From an uncultured Oscillospiraceae bacterium (GTDB taxonomy: Bacteria > Bacillota > Clostridia > Oscillospirales > Oscillospiraceae), in the NCBI GenBank assembly GCA_934660965.1, contig CAKUIM010000009.1, forward strand, positions 5,684 through 69,683: a stretch of DNA of 64,000 bases. Reading direction: 5' to 3'. Every line of letters begins with the position of its first letter. Position 1 is the stretch's first letter. Positions 9,631 to 18,197 of this stretch are shown here, piece by piece. The translations under genes and the position numbers were made by a program. Below the pieces are notes generated by a model. That model was given only the letters and a program-made list of their open reading frames with translations, was not told the DNA's origin and did not search any database.

Positions 9631-10374
9631 TTGAACGCTGACATCAAGGCCCTGGTGCTCTCCGCCGGGCGGGGCACCCGGCTCCAGTCGGACGGGGTGG
9701 CCCTTCCCAAGGTGCTGCGGCAGGCCGACGGGCGCCCCCTGCTGCACTATGTGCTCTCCGCCCTGTCCTTTCTCCCCCGGGAGGACGTGATCCTGGTGGT
9801 GGGCTGGATGAAGGACAAGGTCCTCGCCGCCTTCCCCGGCTACCCCTGCGCCGTGCAGGAGCAGCTCAACGGCACCGGCGGCGCGGTAAGCTATGCCGCC
9901 CCCCTGCTCACAAACCCCGACGGGCATGTGCTCATCTGCTGCGGCGACGCGCCCCTGATGCGCCGGGAGACCTTTGAGGGCCTGATCTCCGAGCACCTGC
10001 GCCAGGATAACGACTGCACCATGCTCTCCGCCCGCCTGCCCGACGGGGGCGGCTACGGCCGCATCCTCCGCCGCGCCGACGGCTCCTTCCTGGCCATCCG
10101 GGAGGCCCGGGACTGCACCCCGGCCGAGGCCGCCGTCACCGAGGTAAATACCGGCACCTATGTATTCCGGGTGGGGGCGCTGCTGCCCTGCCTGGGCCGG
10201 CTCTCCGCCGACAACGCCCAGGGGGAGCTCTACCTCACCGACGTGCCCGCCCTGATCCTCGCCGATGGCGGCCGGGTGGGCCTGTGCGCCACCTGCTCCC
10301 CCCGGGAGATGCTGGGGGTCAACACCCCGGAGCAGCTCGCCCAGGTGGAGGCCATCCTGCGCGATATCCACTGA
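9631..10374 (+). CDS. GlmU N-terminal-like nucleotidyltransferase (UDP-GlcNAc pyrophosphorylase domain only)
   Basis: This 247-residue protein matches the N-terminal uridylyltransferase half of GlmU: LVLSAGRGTRL with LPKVL (nucleotide binding), QLNGTGGAV, CGDAPL (metal-binding Asp), NTGTYVF and QGELYLTDV. Those enzymes make UDP-GlcNAc from GlcNAc-1-P and UTP. The C-terminal left-handed beta-helix acetyltransferase half (about 200 residues in full GlmU) is missing, so it cannot make its own GlcNAc-1-P. The start codon is TTG, supported by AAGGAGTG eight bases upstream. It could be a free-standing pyrophosphorylase; other sugar-1-phosphate substrates are possible. Confidence 0.8.
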   Translation: MNADIKALVLSAGRGTRLQSDGVALPKVLRQADGRPLLHYVLSALSFLPREDVILVVGWMKDKVLAAFPGYPCAVQEQLNGTGGAVSYAAPLLTNPDGHVLICCGDAPLMRRETFEGLISEHLRQDNDCTMLSARLPDGGGYGRILRRADGSFLAIREARDCTPAEAAVTEVNTGTYVFRVGALLPCLGRLSADNAQGELYLTDVPALILADGGRVGLCATCSPREMLGVNTPEQLAQVEAILRDIH

Positions 10375-10394
10375 CCCCCGAAAGGAGACCTCAC

Positions 10395-11204
10395 ATGAAA
10401 ATATTTCTGAGTGCCGACATGGAGGGCACCTGCGGCGTGACCGCCTGGCCGGAGACGGAGCGCGCCACCCCCATGGACTATACCCCCATCCAGAAGCAGA
10501 TGTCCCGGGAGGTGGCCGCCGCCTGCCGGGGCGCCCTGGCCGCCGGGGCGGAGGAGATCCTTGTGAAGGACGCCCACGACTCCGCCCGCAACATCGACCC
10601 CGCCGCCCTGCCCCGAAAGACCCGCCTGAGCCGGGGTTGGTCCGGGGACCCGCTGTCCATGATGAGCGGCCTTGACCGGGAGGACTTCGGCGCGGTGTTC
10701 TTCACCGGCTGCCACGCCTGGGCCGGCTGCCCGGGCAACCCCCTGTCCCACACCATGAACGGTCAGAACGACCACGTCACCCTCAACGGCGCGCCGTGCA
10801 GCGAGTTTCTGCTCAACGCCTACACCGCCGGGTATTACGGCGTGCCCGTGGCCCTGGTCACCGGGGACGAGGCGCTGTGCCGGGCCGCCCGGGAGCTGAT
10901 CCCCTCCGTCACCACGGTGAGCGTGCTCTCCGGCCGAGGGGGCAGCACCGTGTCCATCCATCCGGATGAGGCGGTGGAGCGCATCGAGGCCGCGGCCAGT
11001 GCCGCAGTGGCCGCCGCTGCGCAGTGCGCCGTGCCCATGCCGGCGCACTTCCGCATGGAGATCGACTTTTTCAAGCACCACACCGCCTACTCCAAGAGCT
11101 TTTACCCCGGTGCAACACTGGAACGCGACAAATTCGTCTGCTTTGAAACCGACGACTGGTATGAGATGCTGCGCTTCTGCCACTTTGTCTTGAGCGACGG
11201 CTGA
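10395..11204 (+). CDS. M55 family D-aminopeptidase (DppA-like)
   Basis: This 269-residue zinc peptidase of the DppA family releases D-amino acids from peptides such as D-Ala-D-Ala. Predicted zinc ligands are visible in the usual order: Asp8 and Glu10 in SADMEGTCGV, His61 in KDAHDSAR, His107 in FTGCHAWAG, and a Glu in NGAPCSEF. It lacks a signal peptide and is cytoplasmic. AAAGGAG precedes the ATG, 20 bases after the GlmU-like gene. It would complement the D-amino-acid-containing peptide catabolism suggested by the operon at 1-8016. Confidence 0.88.
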   Translation: MKIFLSADMEGTCGVTAWPETERATPMDYTPIQKQMSREVAAACRGALAAGAEEILVKDAHDSARNIDPAALPRKTRLSRGWSGDPLSMMSGLDREDFGAVFFTGCHAWAGCPGNPLSHTMNGQNDHVTLNGAPCSEFLLNAYTAGYYGVPVALVTGDEALCRAARELIPSVTTVSVLSGRGGSTVSIHPDEAVERIEAAASAAVAAAAQCAVPMPAHFRMEIDFFKHHTAYSKSFYPGATLERDKFVCFETDDWYEMLRFCHFVLSDG

Positions 11205-11267
11205 CCGCTCCCACCCTTCCATCCGCGCCGCCCCCCGGCGGCACACACGGCACAACAGGAGGTTTTT

Positions 11268-12023
11268 ATGGAACAGGAACCACGCCTTGCCATCCTCATT
11301 GATGCGGACAACGCCCCCCGCACCGCCCTGCGGGAGATCATGGCGGAGGTGGCCGTGTACGGCACCCCCACCATCAAGCGCATCTACGGCGACTGGACGT
11401 CCCCCAGCATGGGCAGCTGGAAGCCCCTGCTGCTGGAGCACGCCATCACCCCCTTCCAGCAGTACAGCTACACCACCGGCAAAAACGCCACCGACTCCGC
11501 CATGATCATCGACGCCATGGACGTGCTCTACTCCGGCCACTGCGACGGCTTTGTGCTGGTGAGCAGCGACAGCGACTTCACCCGTCTTGCCACCCGCCTG
11601 CGGGAGGCGGGGATGAAGGTCTACGGCATGGGTGAGAAAAAGACGCCCAAGCCCTTTATCGTGGCCTGCGACAAGTTTGTGTATATCGAGTCCCTCAAGG
11701 CCGGCGAGTCCCTTTCCGCCGCGGAGACCCCCGCCCCGGCGGAAAAGCCCCGGAAAAAGTCTGCCTCCGCCCCAGCCCCCAAGGAGCAGGATATCGGCGA
11801 GCTCATCGCCCAGTCGGTGGAGGACCTGGCCGACGAGGACGGCTACGCCTACCTGGGCGACCTGGGCACCCTGCTGCTGAAAAAGCAGCCCGACTTTGAC
11901 CCGCGCAACTACGGCTTCTCCAAGCTCTCCCGGTTCATCGCCTCCCTGGGCCGCTTTGAGATCGACGAGCGGCGCAACGCCAACTACAGCGGCACCCAGG
12001 TCTTTCTGCGCAACAAAAAGTAA
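11268..12023 (+). CDS. NYN-domain ribonuclease-like protein with C-terminal LOTUS/OST-HTH domain
   Basis: This 251-residue protein begins with a NYN (LabA/DUF88) PIN-like nuclease domain, residues 1-150, with acidic residues in LIDADNAP, NATDSAMIIDAMD and VSSDSDFTRLA that fit a metal-dependent nuclease site. A Pro/Ala/Lys linker (about 150-180) leads to an OST-HTH/LOTUS winged-helix domain (about 181-250, DGYAYLGDLGTLLLKKQPDF). In known proteins these bind RNA. A role in RNA processing is inferred from domains; the target is unknown. An AGGAGG site lies before the ATG and a terminator follows. Confidence 0.85.
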   Translation: MEQEPRLAILIDADNAPRTALREIMAEVAVYGTPTIKRIYGDWTSPSMGSWKPLLLEHAITPFQQYSYTTGKNATDSAMIIDAMDVLYSGHCDGFVLVSSDSDFTRLATRLREAGMKVYGMGEKKTPKPFIVACDKFVYIESLKAGESLSAAETPAPAEKPRKKSASAPAPKEQDIGELIAQSVEDLADEDGYAYLGDLGTLLLKKQPDFDPRNYGFSKLSRFIASLGRFEIDERRNANYSGTQVFLRNKK

Positions 12024-12065
12024 GCATTCCATCTCCTGCCGGGGCGCCTGCGCTCCGGCAGGCCG

Positions 12066-12093
12066 GGCGGGGCCGCAGCGGCCCCGCCTTTTT
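12066..12093 (+). terminator. Intrinsic terminator after NYN-LOTUS gene
   Basis: GGCGGGGCC (12066-12074) pairs with GGCCCCGCC (12080-12088) across a 5-base loop, followed directly by TTTTT. Confidence 0.9.
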
Positions 12094-12116
12094 CCGTTCC
12101 CGGGGCGTCCAGGCGG

Positions 12117-12145
12117 TTGAAAAAAGCGCGTCTATTTGGTATAAT
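12117..12145 (+). promoter_or_regulatory. Sigma-A promoter of recJ
   Basis: TTGAAA (12117-12122), a 17-base spacer, and a consensus TATAAT (12140-12145) lie 30 bases before the recJ ATG. Confidence 0.88.
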
Positions 12146-12175
12146 AAAAGATAATTTATTTTTTGAGGCTTAATT

Positions 12176-14245
12176 ATGAAGTACGAACAGTGGATTCTAC
12201 GCCGGGAGGGGCGCGCCGCAGGCCGGCCCCTTCTGGAATCGGCGGGGCTGCCGGCGCTGTGCGCCGCCGTGCTGTGCGCCCGGGGGCTGGATACGCCCCA
12301 GGCCGCCCGCGCCTTCCTGGCCAGCGGCCCGGAGCTGCTCCACGACCCCTTTCTCATGCGGGACATGGACCGGGCCGCCGCGCGCATCACCCGGGCGCTG
12401 AACGCCGGGGAGACCATCGCGGTCTACGGCGACTATGACGTGGACGGCATCACCGCCACCTGCCTGCTCACCGAGTTCCTCCGGGGCCTGGGCGGCCGGG
12501 TGGTCAGCTATATCCCCGACCGCATGGAGGAGGGCTACGGCCTCAACCGGGAGGCCATCGCCCAGCTCGCCCGGGATGGGGTGAGCCTGATCGTCACCGT
12601 GGACTGCGGCATCACCGCCGTTAGCGAGGTGGCCTACGCCCGCACCCTCGGGCTTGACATCGTCATCACCGACCACCACCGCTGCAAGGATATCCTGCCC
12701 GACGCCTGCGCTGTGGTGGACCCCAGGCGGAGCGACTGCCCCTACCCCTTCCCCGAGCTTGCCGGAGTGGGGGTAGCGCTGAAGCTGGCCCTGGCCCTCA
12801 CCCCCGAGAGCGGCCGCCAGGCCGTGCTGCTGCGCTATGCAGAGCTTGCCGCCATCGGCACCGTGGCCGATGTGATGTCCCTCACAGGGGAAAACCGCGC
12901 CATCGTCACCCTGGGCCTTGCCCGACTGCCCCACACCCGGCGCCCCGGACTGCGCGCCCTGCTCGGCGAGGTGGCCCCCAATCAAAGCGTCTATACCGCC
13001 GTCACCATCAGCTACGGCCTTGCCCCGCGCATCAACGCCGCCGGGAGGATGGAGCAGGTAGGGGTGGCCCTGTCCCTGCTGCTCACCCGGGACGAAGAGC
13101 GCGCCCGCGCCCTGGCCCAGACCCTCTGCGCCCTCAACCGGGAGCGTCAGGCCCGGGAGGGCGAGATTCTGGAGCAGTGCCTTGCCTGTCTCTCCCAGCC
13201 GGGCAGCGCCCCCAAGGGAGCCATCGTCCTCGCCGGCGAGGGGTGGCATCAGGGGGTGGTGGGCATTGTGGCCTCCCGCCTTTCCGAGCAGTTCCACCGC
13301 CCGGCCTTTATGATCTGCCTGGACCACGGCCGGGGCAAGGGCTCCTGCCGCTCCTTCGGCGGCTTCAACCTCTTTGCCGCCCTGGAGCGGTGCGCCCCCC
13401 TGCTGGAGGAATACGGCGGGCACGAGCTGGCCGCCGGCTTCACCATTCTGGAGGAAAACATCCCCGCCTTCCGCGCCCGGATGGAGGCCCTGGTGGCGGA
13501 GTATACCGCCGGCAGCCCCATGACCTCCGCCATCCGCATCGATGTGGACGCGGACGCAGCCCTGCTCACCTGCGCCCAGGTGGAGGCACTGTCCATCCTT
13601 GGCCCCTTCGGCGCCGGCAACCCCAAGCCGGTGCTGCGCCTGCGCTCCGCTCTGGTGCTCTCCTGCGCGGACGTAGGGGGCGGGCGGCACATGAAGCTGC
13701 GGGTGCGCCGGGGCGAGCACATGTTCGACGCCATTTTCTTCTCCGTCAGCTGCGCCGCGGCCGGTATCTCCCCCGGCGACCGGGTGGACCTGGTGTTCAC
13801 CCCCGAGGTCAACGAGTTCCGGGGCCGGCGGGAGCTTCAGCTCCAGCTGTGCGACCTGCGCCCCGCCCTCACCCGGACCCAGGTGGAGCAGGCCCTGGTG
13901 GAGCGGCTGTACGCCAACGCCCCCCTCACCGCCCAGGAGGCCGCCATGCTCCTGCCCGAGCGGGACGATTTTGCCGGCATGTGGCGCTTCTTAAAGCGGC
14001 TGTGCGCCCAGGGCCCGGCCACGGTGCCCATCGAGCAGCTGGTGCTCTCCGCCACCCGCACCTGCGCCGCCCGCCGCTCTTACGGCAAGGCCATGGTGTG
14101 CCTGATGGTCCTTGACGAGCGGGGCCTCATCACCGTGGACCGCACCCGTCGAAGCGCCAGCATCTCCCTGCGCACCCCGGAGAAAAAGGTAGACCTGACG
14201 CAGTCCCAGTGGCTCCGGCGCTTACAGGAATTTCTGGAGCAATAG
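12176..14245 (+). CDS. recJ: Single-stranded-DNA-specific 5'-3' exonuclease RecJ
   Basis: This 689-residue DHH-family nuclease has phosphoesterase motif I DYDVDG (residues 86-91), motif III DHH (166-168), and a later GGHELAAGF (DHHA1 motif) plus an OB-fold region near 460-560 (AGNPKPVLRLRSALVL). RecJ degrades ssDNA 5'-3' in recombination and mismatch/base-excision repair. The C-terminal ~130 residues (LTRTQVEQALVERLYANAPL onward) match the extra domain common in Firmicutes RecJ. The ribosome site (TTGAGG) is modest, but the promoter is near-consensus. It is followed by rel, a common neighbour in clostridia. Confidence 0.95.
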   Translation: MKYEQWILRREGRAAGRPLLESAGLPALCAAVLCARGLDTPQAARAFLASGPELLHDPFLMRDMDRAAARITRALNAGETIAVYGDYDVDGITATCLLTEFLRGLGGRVVSYIPDRMEEGYGLNREAIAQLARDGVSLIVTVDCGITAVSEVAYARTLGLDIVITDHHRCKDILPDACAVVDPRRSDCPYPFPELAGVGVALKLALALTPESGRQAVLLRYAELAAIGTVADVMSLTGENRAIVTLGLARLPHTRRPGLRALLGEVAPNQSVYTAVTISYGLAPRINAAGRMEQVGVALSLLLTRDEERARALAQTLCALNRERQAREGEILEQCLACLSQPGSAPKGAIVLAGEGWHQGVVGIVASRLSEQFHRPAFMICLDHGRGKGSCRSFGGFNLFAALERCAPLLEEYGGHELAAGFTILEENIPAFRARMEALVAEYTAGSPMTSAIRIDVDADAALLTCAQVEALSILGPFGAGNPKPVLRLRSALVLSCADVGGGRHMKLRVRRGEHMFDAIFFSVSCAAAGISPGDRVDLVFTPEVNEFRGRRELQLQLCDLRPALTRTQVEQALVERLYANAPLTAQEAAMLLPERDDFAGMWRFLKRLCAQGPATVPIEQLVLSATRTCAARRSYGKAMVCLMVLDERGLITVDRTRRSASISLRTPEKKVDLTQSQWLRRLQEFLEQ

Positions 14246-14305
14246 ACCCCCGCCGTCCCCCGCATTGCGCGCCGGCGGCCGGCTTTTACAAAAAGGAGGC
14301 AGCCC

Positions 14306-16552
14306 ATGGATAAGATCCATGAATTATATGAGCAGCTGGAGCGCAAGGCCCTCCAGGTCAACCCTCATATTGATGTAGAGCGGCTGCGCGCCGCCTTTGA
14401 ATACGCCAACAGCCACCACGGCCGGCAGCTGCGCAAAAGCGGCGAGCCCTATATCATCCACCCCATCGCCGTGTCGGACATCGTGCTGGACCTGGGCCTT
14501 GACCAGGACTCCGTCATCGCCGCCCTGCTTCACGACTGCATTGAGGACACCTCCTCCACCCATGACGACATCGCAAAGCAGTTCGGCCCCGCCGTGGCCG
14601 AGCTGGTGGAGGGCGTGACCAAGCTCACCCGGATGCAGTACACCTCCAAGGAGGAGGAGCAGATGGAGAACCTGCGCAAGATGTTCATGGCCATGGCCAA
14701 GGATGTGCGGGTCATCCTCATCAAGCTGTGCGACCGGCTGCACAACATGCGCACCCTGGAGTACCAGTCGGAGGCCAAGCAGCGGGAAAAGGCGCTGGAG
14801 ACTATGGAGATCTACGCCCCCATCGCCCACCGCCTGGGCATGCAGCGCATCAAGTGGGAGCTGGAGGACCTGTCCCTGCAGTACCTCGACCCCATCGGCT
14901 ACCGGGAGGTGGAGGAGCAACTGGCCGCCGGCTCCGCCGAGCACGAGGAATTCCTCGCCCGCACCCAGGCCCACATTCAGGAGCGGCTGCGCCAGGAGGG
15001 GCTGGAGTGCACCGTCTACGGCCGGGTGAAGCACATCTACTCCGTCTACCGCAAGATGTACGCCCAGAACAAGACCATCAAGGAGATTTTCGACCTCTAC
15101 GCCTTCCGGGTCATCGTGCAGGACATTCCCACCTGCTACAACGTTCTCGGCTGCATCCACGATATGTACAAGCCGGTGCTGGGCCGCTTCAAGGACTATA
15201 TCGGCACCCCCAAGCCCAACGGCTACCAGTCGCTGCACACCACCGTCATCGGCCGGGAGGGCATCCCCTTCGAGGTGCAGATCCGCACCTGGGACATGCA
15301 CCAGACCGCCGAATACGGCATCGCCGCCCACTGGAAGTATAAGCAGGGCATGGCCAACGCCAAGCTGGGCAGCGAGTCCGCCTACGAGTGGATCCGTAAG
15401 CTGCTGGAGAGCCAGCAGGACACCGACGCCGAGGAGTTCGTGCGCACCCTCAAGGTGGACATGTTTGCCGACGAGGTGTTTGTCTTTACCCCCCAGGGCG
15501 ACGTGAAGAGCCTGCCCGCCGGCGCCACCCCCATCGACTTTGCCTACTCCATCCACTCCGCCGTGGGCAACCACATGACCGGCGCCCGGGTCAACGGCCG
15601 CATCGTCCCCTTTGACGCCAAGCTCCAGTCCGGCGACATCGTGGAGATCATCACCTCCAAGTCCGCCAAGGGCCCCAGCCGGGACTGGATGAAGATCTGC
15701 CAGTCCAACGAGGCCCGCAACAAAATCCGCCAGTGGTTCAAGAAGGAGCGCCGGGAGGAGAACATTGCCACCGGCCGCGCCAGCCTGGAGGCTGAGCTGA
15801 AATATGCCGGCCTTTCCATCTCTGCCATCACCGCCTCCGGCGAGGTGCTGGATGCCATGCTCAAGAAGGTGCGCTTTGCCTCCCTGGACGAGCTGTACGC
15901 CGCCATCGGCTACGGCGGCATGTCCGCCCAGAAGGCCGCCGCCCGCATGAAGGAGGAGCTCAACCGCATGGGCCGCCTGGAGCGCCAGCAGGCCCAACAG
16001 CAGCAGCTCATCGCCAACGCATCCTCCCCCGGCGCAGACACCATCTTCCCCGCCTCCGCCAAGGTGCAGGAGAATTCCGCAAAGCCCCGCCACACCAAAA
16101 GCGGCATCATCGTGGCCGGCCTTGACAACTGCATGGTCAAGTTCTCCAAGTGCTGCACCCCTGTCCCCGGCGACCCGGTGGTGGGCTTTATCACCCGGGG
16201 CTACGGCGTATCCGTCCACCGCCGCGACTGCCCCAATGCCGACCCCGCCCGCCGCAAGCCGGAGGAGGCCGGGCGCTGGGTGGACGTGGCCTGGGTGGGC
16301 AGCGAGCAGGAGTATTACCAGACCTCGGTGGAGATCTCCGCCAAGGACCGGGACGGCCTGGCCCTGGACATCGCCATGGCCCTGTCCGCCCTGAAGGTCA
16401 AGGTCAACAACCTCTCCGCCCGCAGCCAGCCCGACGGCTATGCCACCGTCTACCTGGTGCTGTCCGTCAAGGACAAGGGGGAGCTGGGCAGCGTTATCAA
16501 CAAGCTCAGCCAGATTCAGGGCGTGTTCCTCGTCAAGCGCGCCGGCGGCTGA
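14306..16552 (+). CDS. rel: Bifunctional (p)ppGpp synthetase/hydrolase Rel
   Basis: This 748-residue RelA/SpoT homologue has all the long-form domains in order: HD hydrolase (about residues 45-150, with AALLHDCIEDT), synthetase (about 235-345, with RVKHIYSVYRKM and FKDYIGTPKPNGYQSLH), TGS (about 390-450), helical and zinc-finger region with CMVKFSKCCTPVPGD, and a C-terminal ACT domain (about 670-748). Both catalytic domains look intact, so it should make and degrade the alarmone. AAAAGGAGG precedes the ATG. Confidence 0.96.
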   Translation: MDKIHELYEQLERKALQVNPHIDVERLRAAFEYANSHHGRQLRKSGEPYIIHPIAVSDIVLDLGLDQDSVIAALLHDCIEDTSSTHDDIAKQFGPAVAELVEGVTKLTRMQYTSKEEEQMENLRKMFMAMAKDVRVILIKLCDRLHNMRTLEYQSEAKQREKALETMEIYAPIAHRLGMQRIKWELEDLSLQYLDPIGYREVEEQLAAGSAEHEEFLARTQAHIQERLRQEGLECTVYGRVKHIYSVYRKMYAQNKTIKEIFDLYAFRVIVQDIPTCYNVLGCIHDMYKPVLGRFKDYIGTPKPNGYQSLHTTVIGREGIPFEVQIRTWDMHQTAEYGIAAHWKYKQGMANAKLGSESAYEWIRKLLESQQDTDAEEFVRTLKVDMFADEVFVFTPQGDVKSLPAGATPIDFAYSIHSAVGNHMTGARVNGRIVPFDAKLQSGDIVEIITSKSAKGPSRDWMKICQSNEARNKIRQWFKKERREENIATGRASLEAELKYAGLSISAITASGEVLDAMLKKVRFASLDELYAAIGYGGMSAQKAAARMKEELNRMGRLERQQAQQQQLIANASSPGADTIFPASAKVQENSAKPRHTKSGIIVAGLDNCMVKFSKCCTPVPGDPVVGFITRGYGVSVHRRDCPNADPARRKPEEAGRWVDVAWVGSEQEYYQTSVEISAKDRDGLALDIAMALSALKVKVNNLSARSQPDGYATVYLVLSVKDKGELGSVINKLSQIQGVFLVKRAGG

Positions 16553-16582
16553 CCCCTACCCCAAAATTTTCCCGCCGGGCGC

Positions 16583-16611
16583 TTTTGCCCCCGGTCCGGG
16601 ACGGCTATACT
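16583..16611 (+). promoter_or_regulatory. Possible promoter upstream of murE
   Basis: TATACT at 16606-16611 is a good -10; the 17-base-spaced -35 reads TTTTGC, while TTGCCC fits better only with a 15-base spacer. A weak call. Confidence 0.4.
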
Positions 16612-16662
16612 GGCATAGATTAGAGAAAAACCGATTCAAGAAACAGGAAGCGGGGCCTTGCC

Positions 16663-18135
16663 ATGAAACTGTCCGAACTGCTCAGCCACATTCCCCATAC
16701 CCTGCTCGCCGGCAGCGGCGAGACCGAAATTACCGCGCTGTGCTGCGACTCCCGGAGGGCCGGGTCGGGCAGCCTCTTCGTGGCTTTGCCCGGCGCCCGC
16801 GCCGACGGCCACGGCTTTGTCCCCGCCGCCTTCGCCCAGGGGGCTGCCGCCGCCATAGTGGAGCGCCCGGTGGACGCCCCGGCGGGCGCGGCGGTGGTGC
16901 TGGTGGAAAACGCCCGCATCGCCCTTTCCCTGCTCGCCGCCGCCTTTTACGGCTATCCCGCCCGGCGCATGACGCTTGTCGGCATCACCGGCACCAAGGG
17001 CAAGACCACCACCGCCTTCCTCCTGCGCTCCATTCTCACCGCCGCCGGGTACAAAACCGGTATGATCGGCACGGTGGGCACCTTCATCGGCGATGAGATG
17101 GTCTGCGACGCCCGCAACACCACCCCCGAGTCGCTGGAACTTCAGGAGCGTTTTGCCCGCATGGCCGCCGAGGGCTGCACCCATGTGGTGATGGAGGTCT
17201 CCTCCCAGGCCATGAAGCTCCACCGGGTGGCGGGCATCGAGTTTGACGCGGCGGTATTCCTGAACCTCTCCCCCGACCACATCGGCCCGGCGGAGCACGC
17301 CGACCTTGACGAATACCGCGCCTGCAAGGCCGCCCTCTTCGCCCAGTGCCGCATGGCGGTGGGCAACGCGGATGACCCAAATTGGGCCGCCATGGCCGCC
17401 CGGGTCCGCCCGGGCTGCCCGGTGAGCACCTTCGGCTTCTCCTGCGCGGCCCAGGTGCGCGGCGGCGCCGTCTCCCCCATCCGGGGCCAGGGCCTGCTGG
17501 GCAGCCGCTTTCCCGTGGCGGGCACGGCGCAGCCCTATGAGCTTTCCATGCCCGGCGCCTTCAACGCCGCCGACGCCCTGGCTGCCATCGCCGTCAGCCG
17601 GGCCCTCGCCATTCCCGACGAGGCGGTGCGCGCCGGCCTTGCCCACGCCAGCGTCCGGGGCCGGACGGAGGTCTACCCCCACCCGGGGGACTATATCGTC
17701 CTCATCGACTACGCCCACAACGACGTCAGCTTCCAGAGCGTCCTGTCCACCCTCAAGGGCTATGACCACAACCGCATCATCGTGGTGTTCGGCGCCGGCG
17801 GCGACCGCCCCCGGATGCGCCGCACCGACATGGCCCGGGAGGCCGCCCGCTACGCCGACTTCGCCGTTATTACCGCCGACAACCCCCGCACCGAACGCGT
17901 GGAGGACATCTGCGCCGATATCACCTCCGGCCTTGCCGGCAAGATCCCCTCGGTGGAGATCTACGACCGGCGTCAGGCCATCTTCTACGCCCTGGATATG
18001 GCCCGCCCCGGCGACATCGTGGCCCTGCTGGGCAAGGGGCACGAGGAGTATATCGAGGTCAACGGCGTGCGCTCCCACTTCTCCGAGCGGGAGGTGCTGG
18101 ACGAATATTTCAGCACCCATACGCCCCAGGCATGA
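16663..18135 (+). CDS. murE: UDP-MurNAc-L-Ala-D-Glu:2,6-diaminopimelate ligase MurE
   Basis: This 490-residue Mur ligase adds the third amino acid to the peptidoglycan precursor. The ATP-binding GITGTKGKTTT lies near residue 107. The substrate motif reads DNPRTE (about residues 406-411); DNPR is the signature for meso-diaminopimelate rather than lysine, so the wall peptide is DAP-type. The N-terminal UDP-binding domain starts with TALCCDSRRAGSGSLFVALPG. The start ATG has AGGAAGCGGGG upstream. It ends at a strong bidirectional terminator shared with mrdA. Confidence 0.95.
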   Translation: MKLSELLSHIPHTLLAGSGETEITALCCDSRRAGSGSLFVALPGARADGHGFVPAAFAQGAAAAIVERPVDAPAGAAVVLVENARIALSLLAAAFYGYPARRMTLVGITGTKGKTTTAFLLRSILTAAGYKTGMIGTVGTFIGDEMVCDARNTTPESLELQERFARMAAEGCTHVVMEVSSQAMKLHRVAGIEFDAAVFLNLSPDHIGPAEHADLDEYRACKAALFAQCRMAVGNADDPNWAAMAARVRPGCPVSTFGFSCAAQVRGGAVSPIRGQGLLGSRFPVAGTAQPYELSMPGAFNAADALAAIAVSRALAIPDEAVRAGLAHASVRGRTEVYPHPGDYIVLIDYAHNDVSFQSVLSTLKGYDHNRIIVVFGAGGDRPRMRRTDMAREAARYADFAVITADNPRTERVEDICADITSGLAGKIPSVEIYDRRQAIFYALDMARPGDIVALLGKGHEEYIEVNGVRSHFSEREVLDEYFSTHTPQA

Positions 18136-18158
18136 CGCTCCCCCCACCCGCAAAAAAG

Positions 18159-18197
18159 AAAAGCATCCGGCGCACCGCTTGTGCGCCGGATGCTTTT
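18159..18197. terminator. Bidirectional terminator between murE and mrdA
   Basis: Perfect 17-bp arms (18159-18175 and 18181-18197) with loop CGCTT, bounded by A-rich sequence on the left and TTTT on the right, at the convergent ends of murE and mrdA. The mrdA stop codon touches the right arm. Confidence 0.92.
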
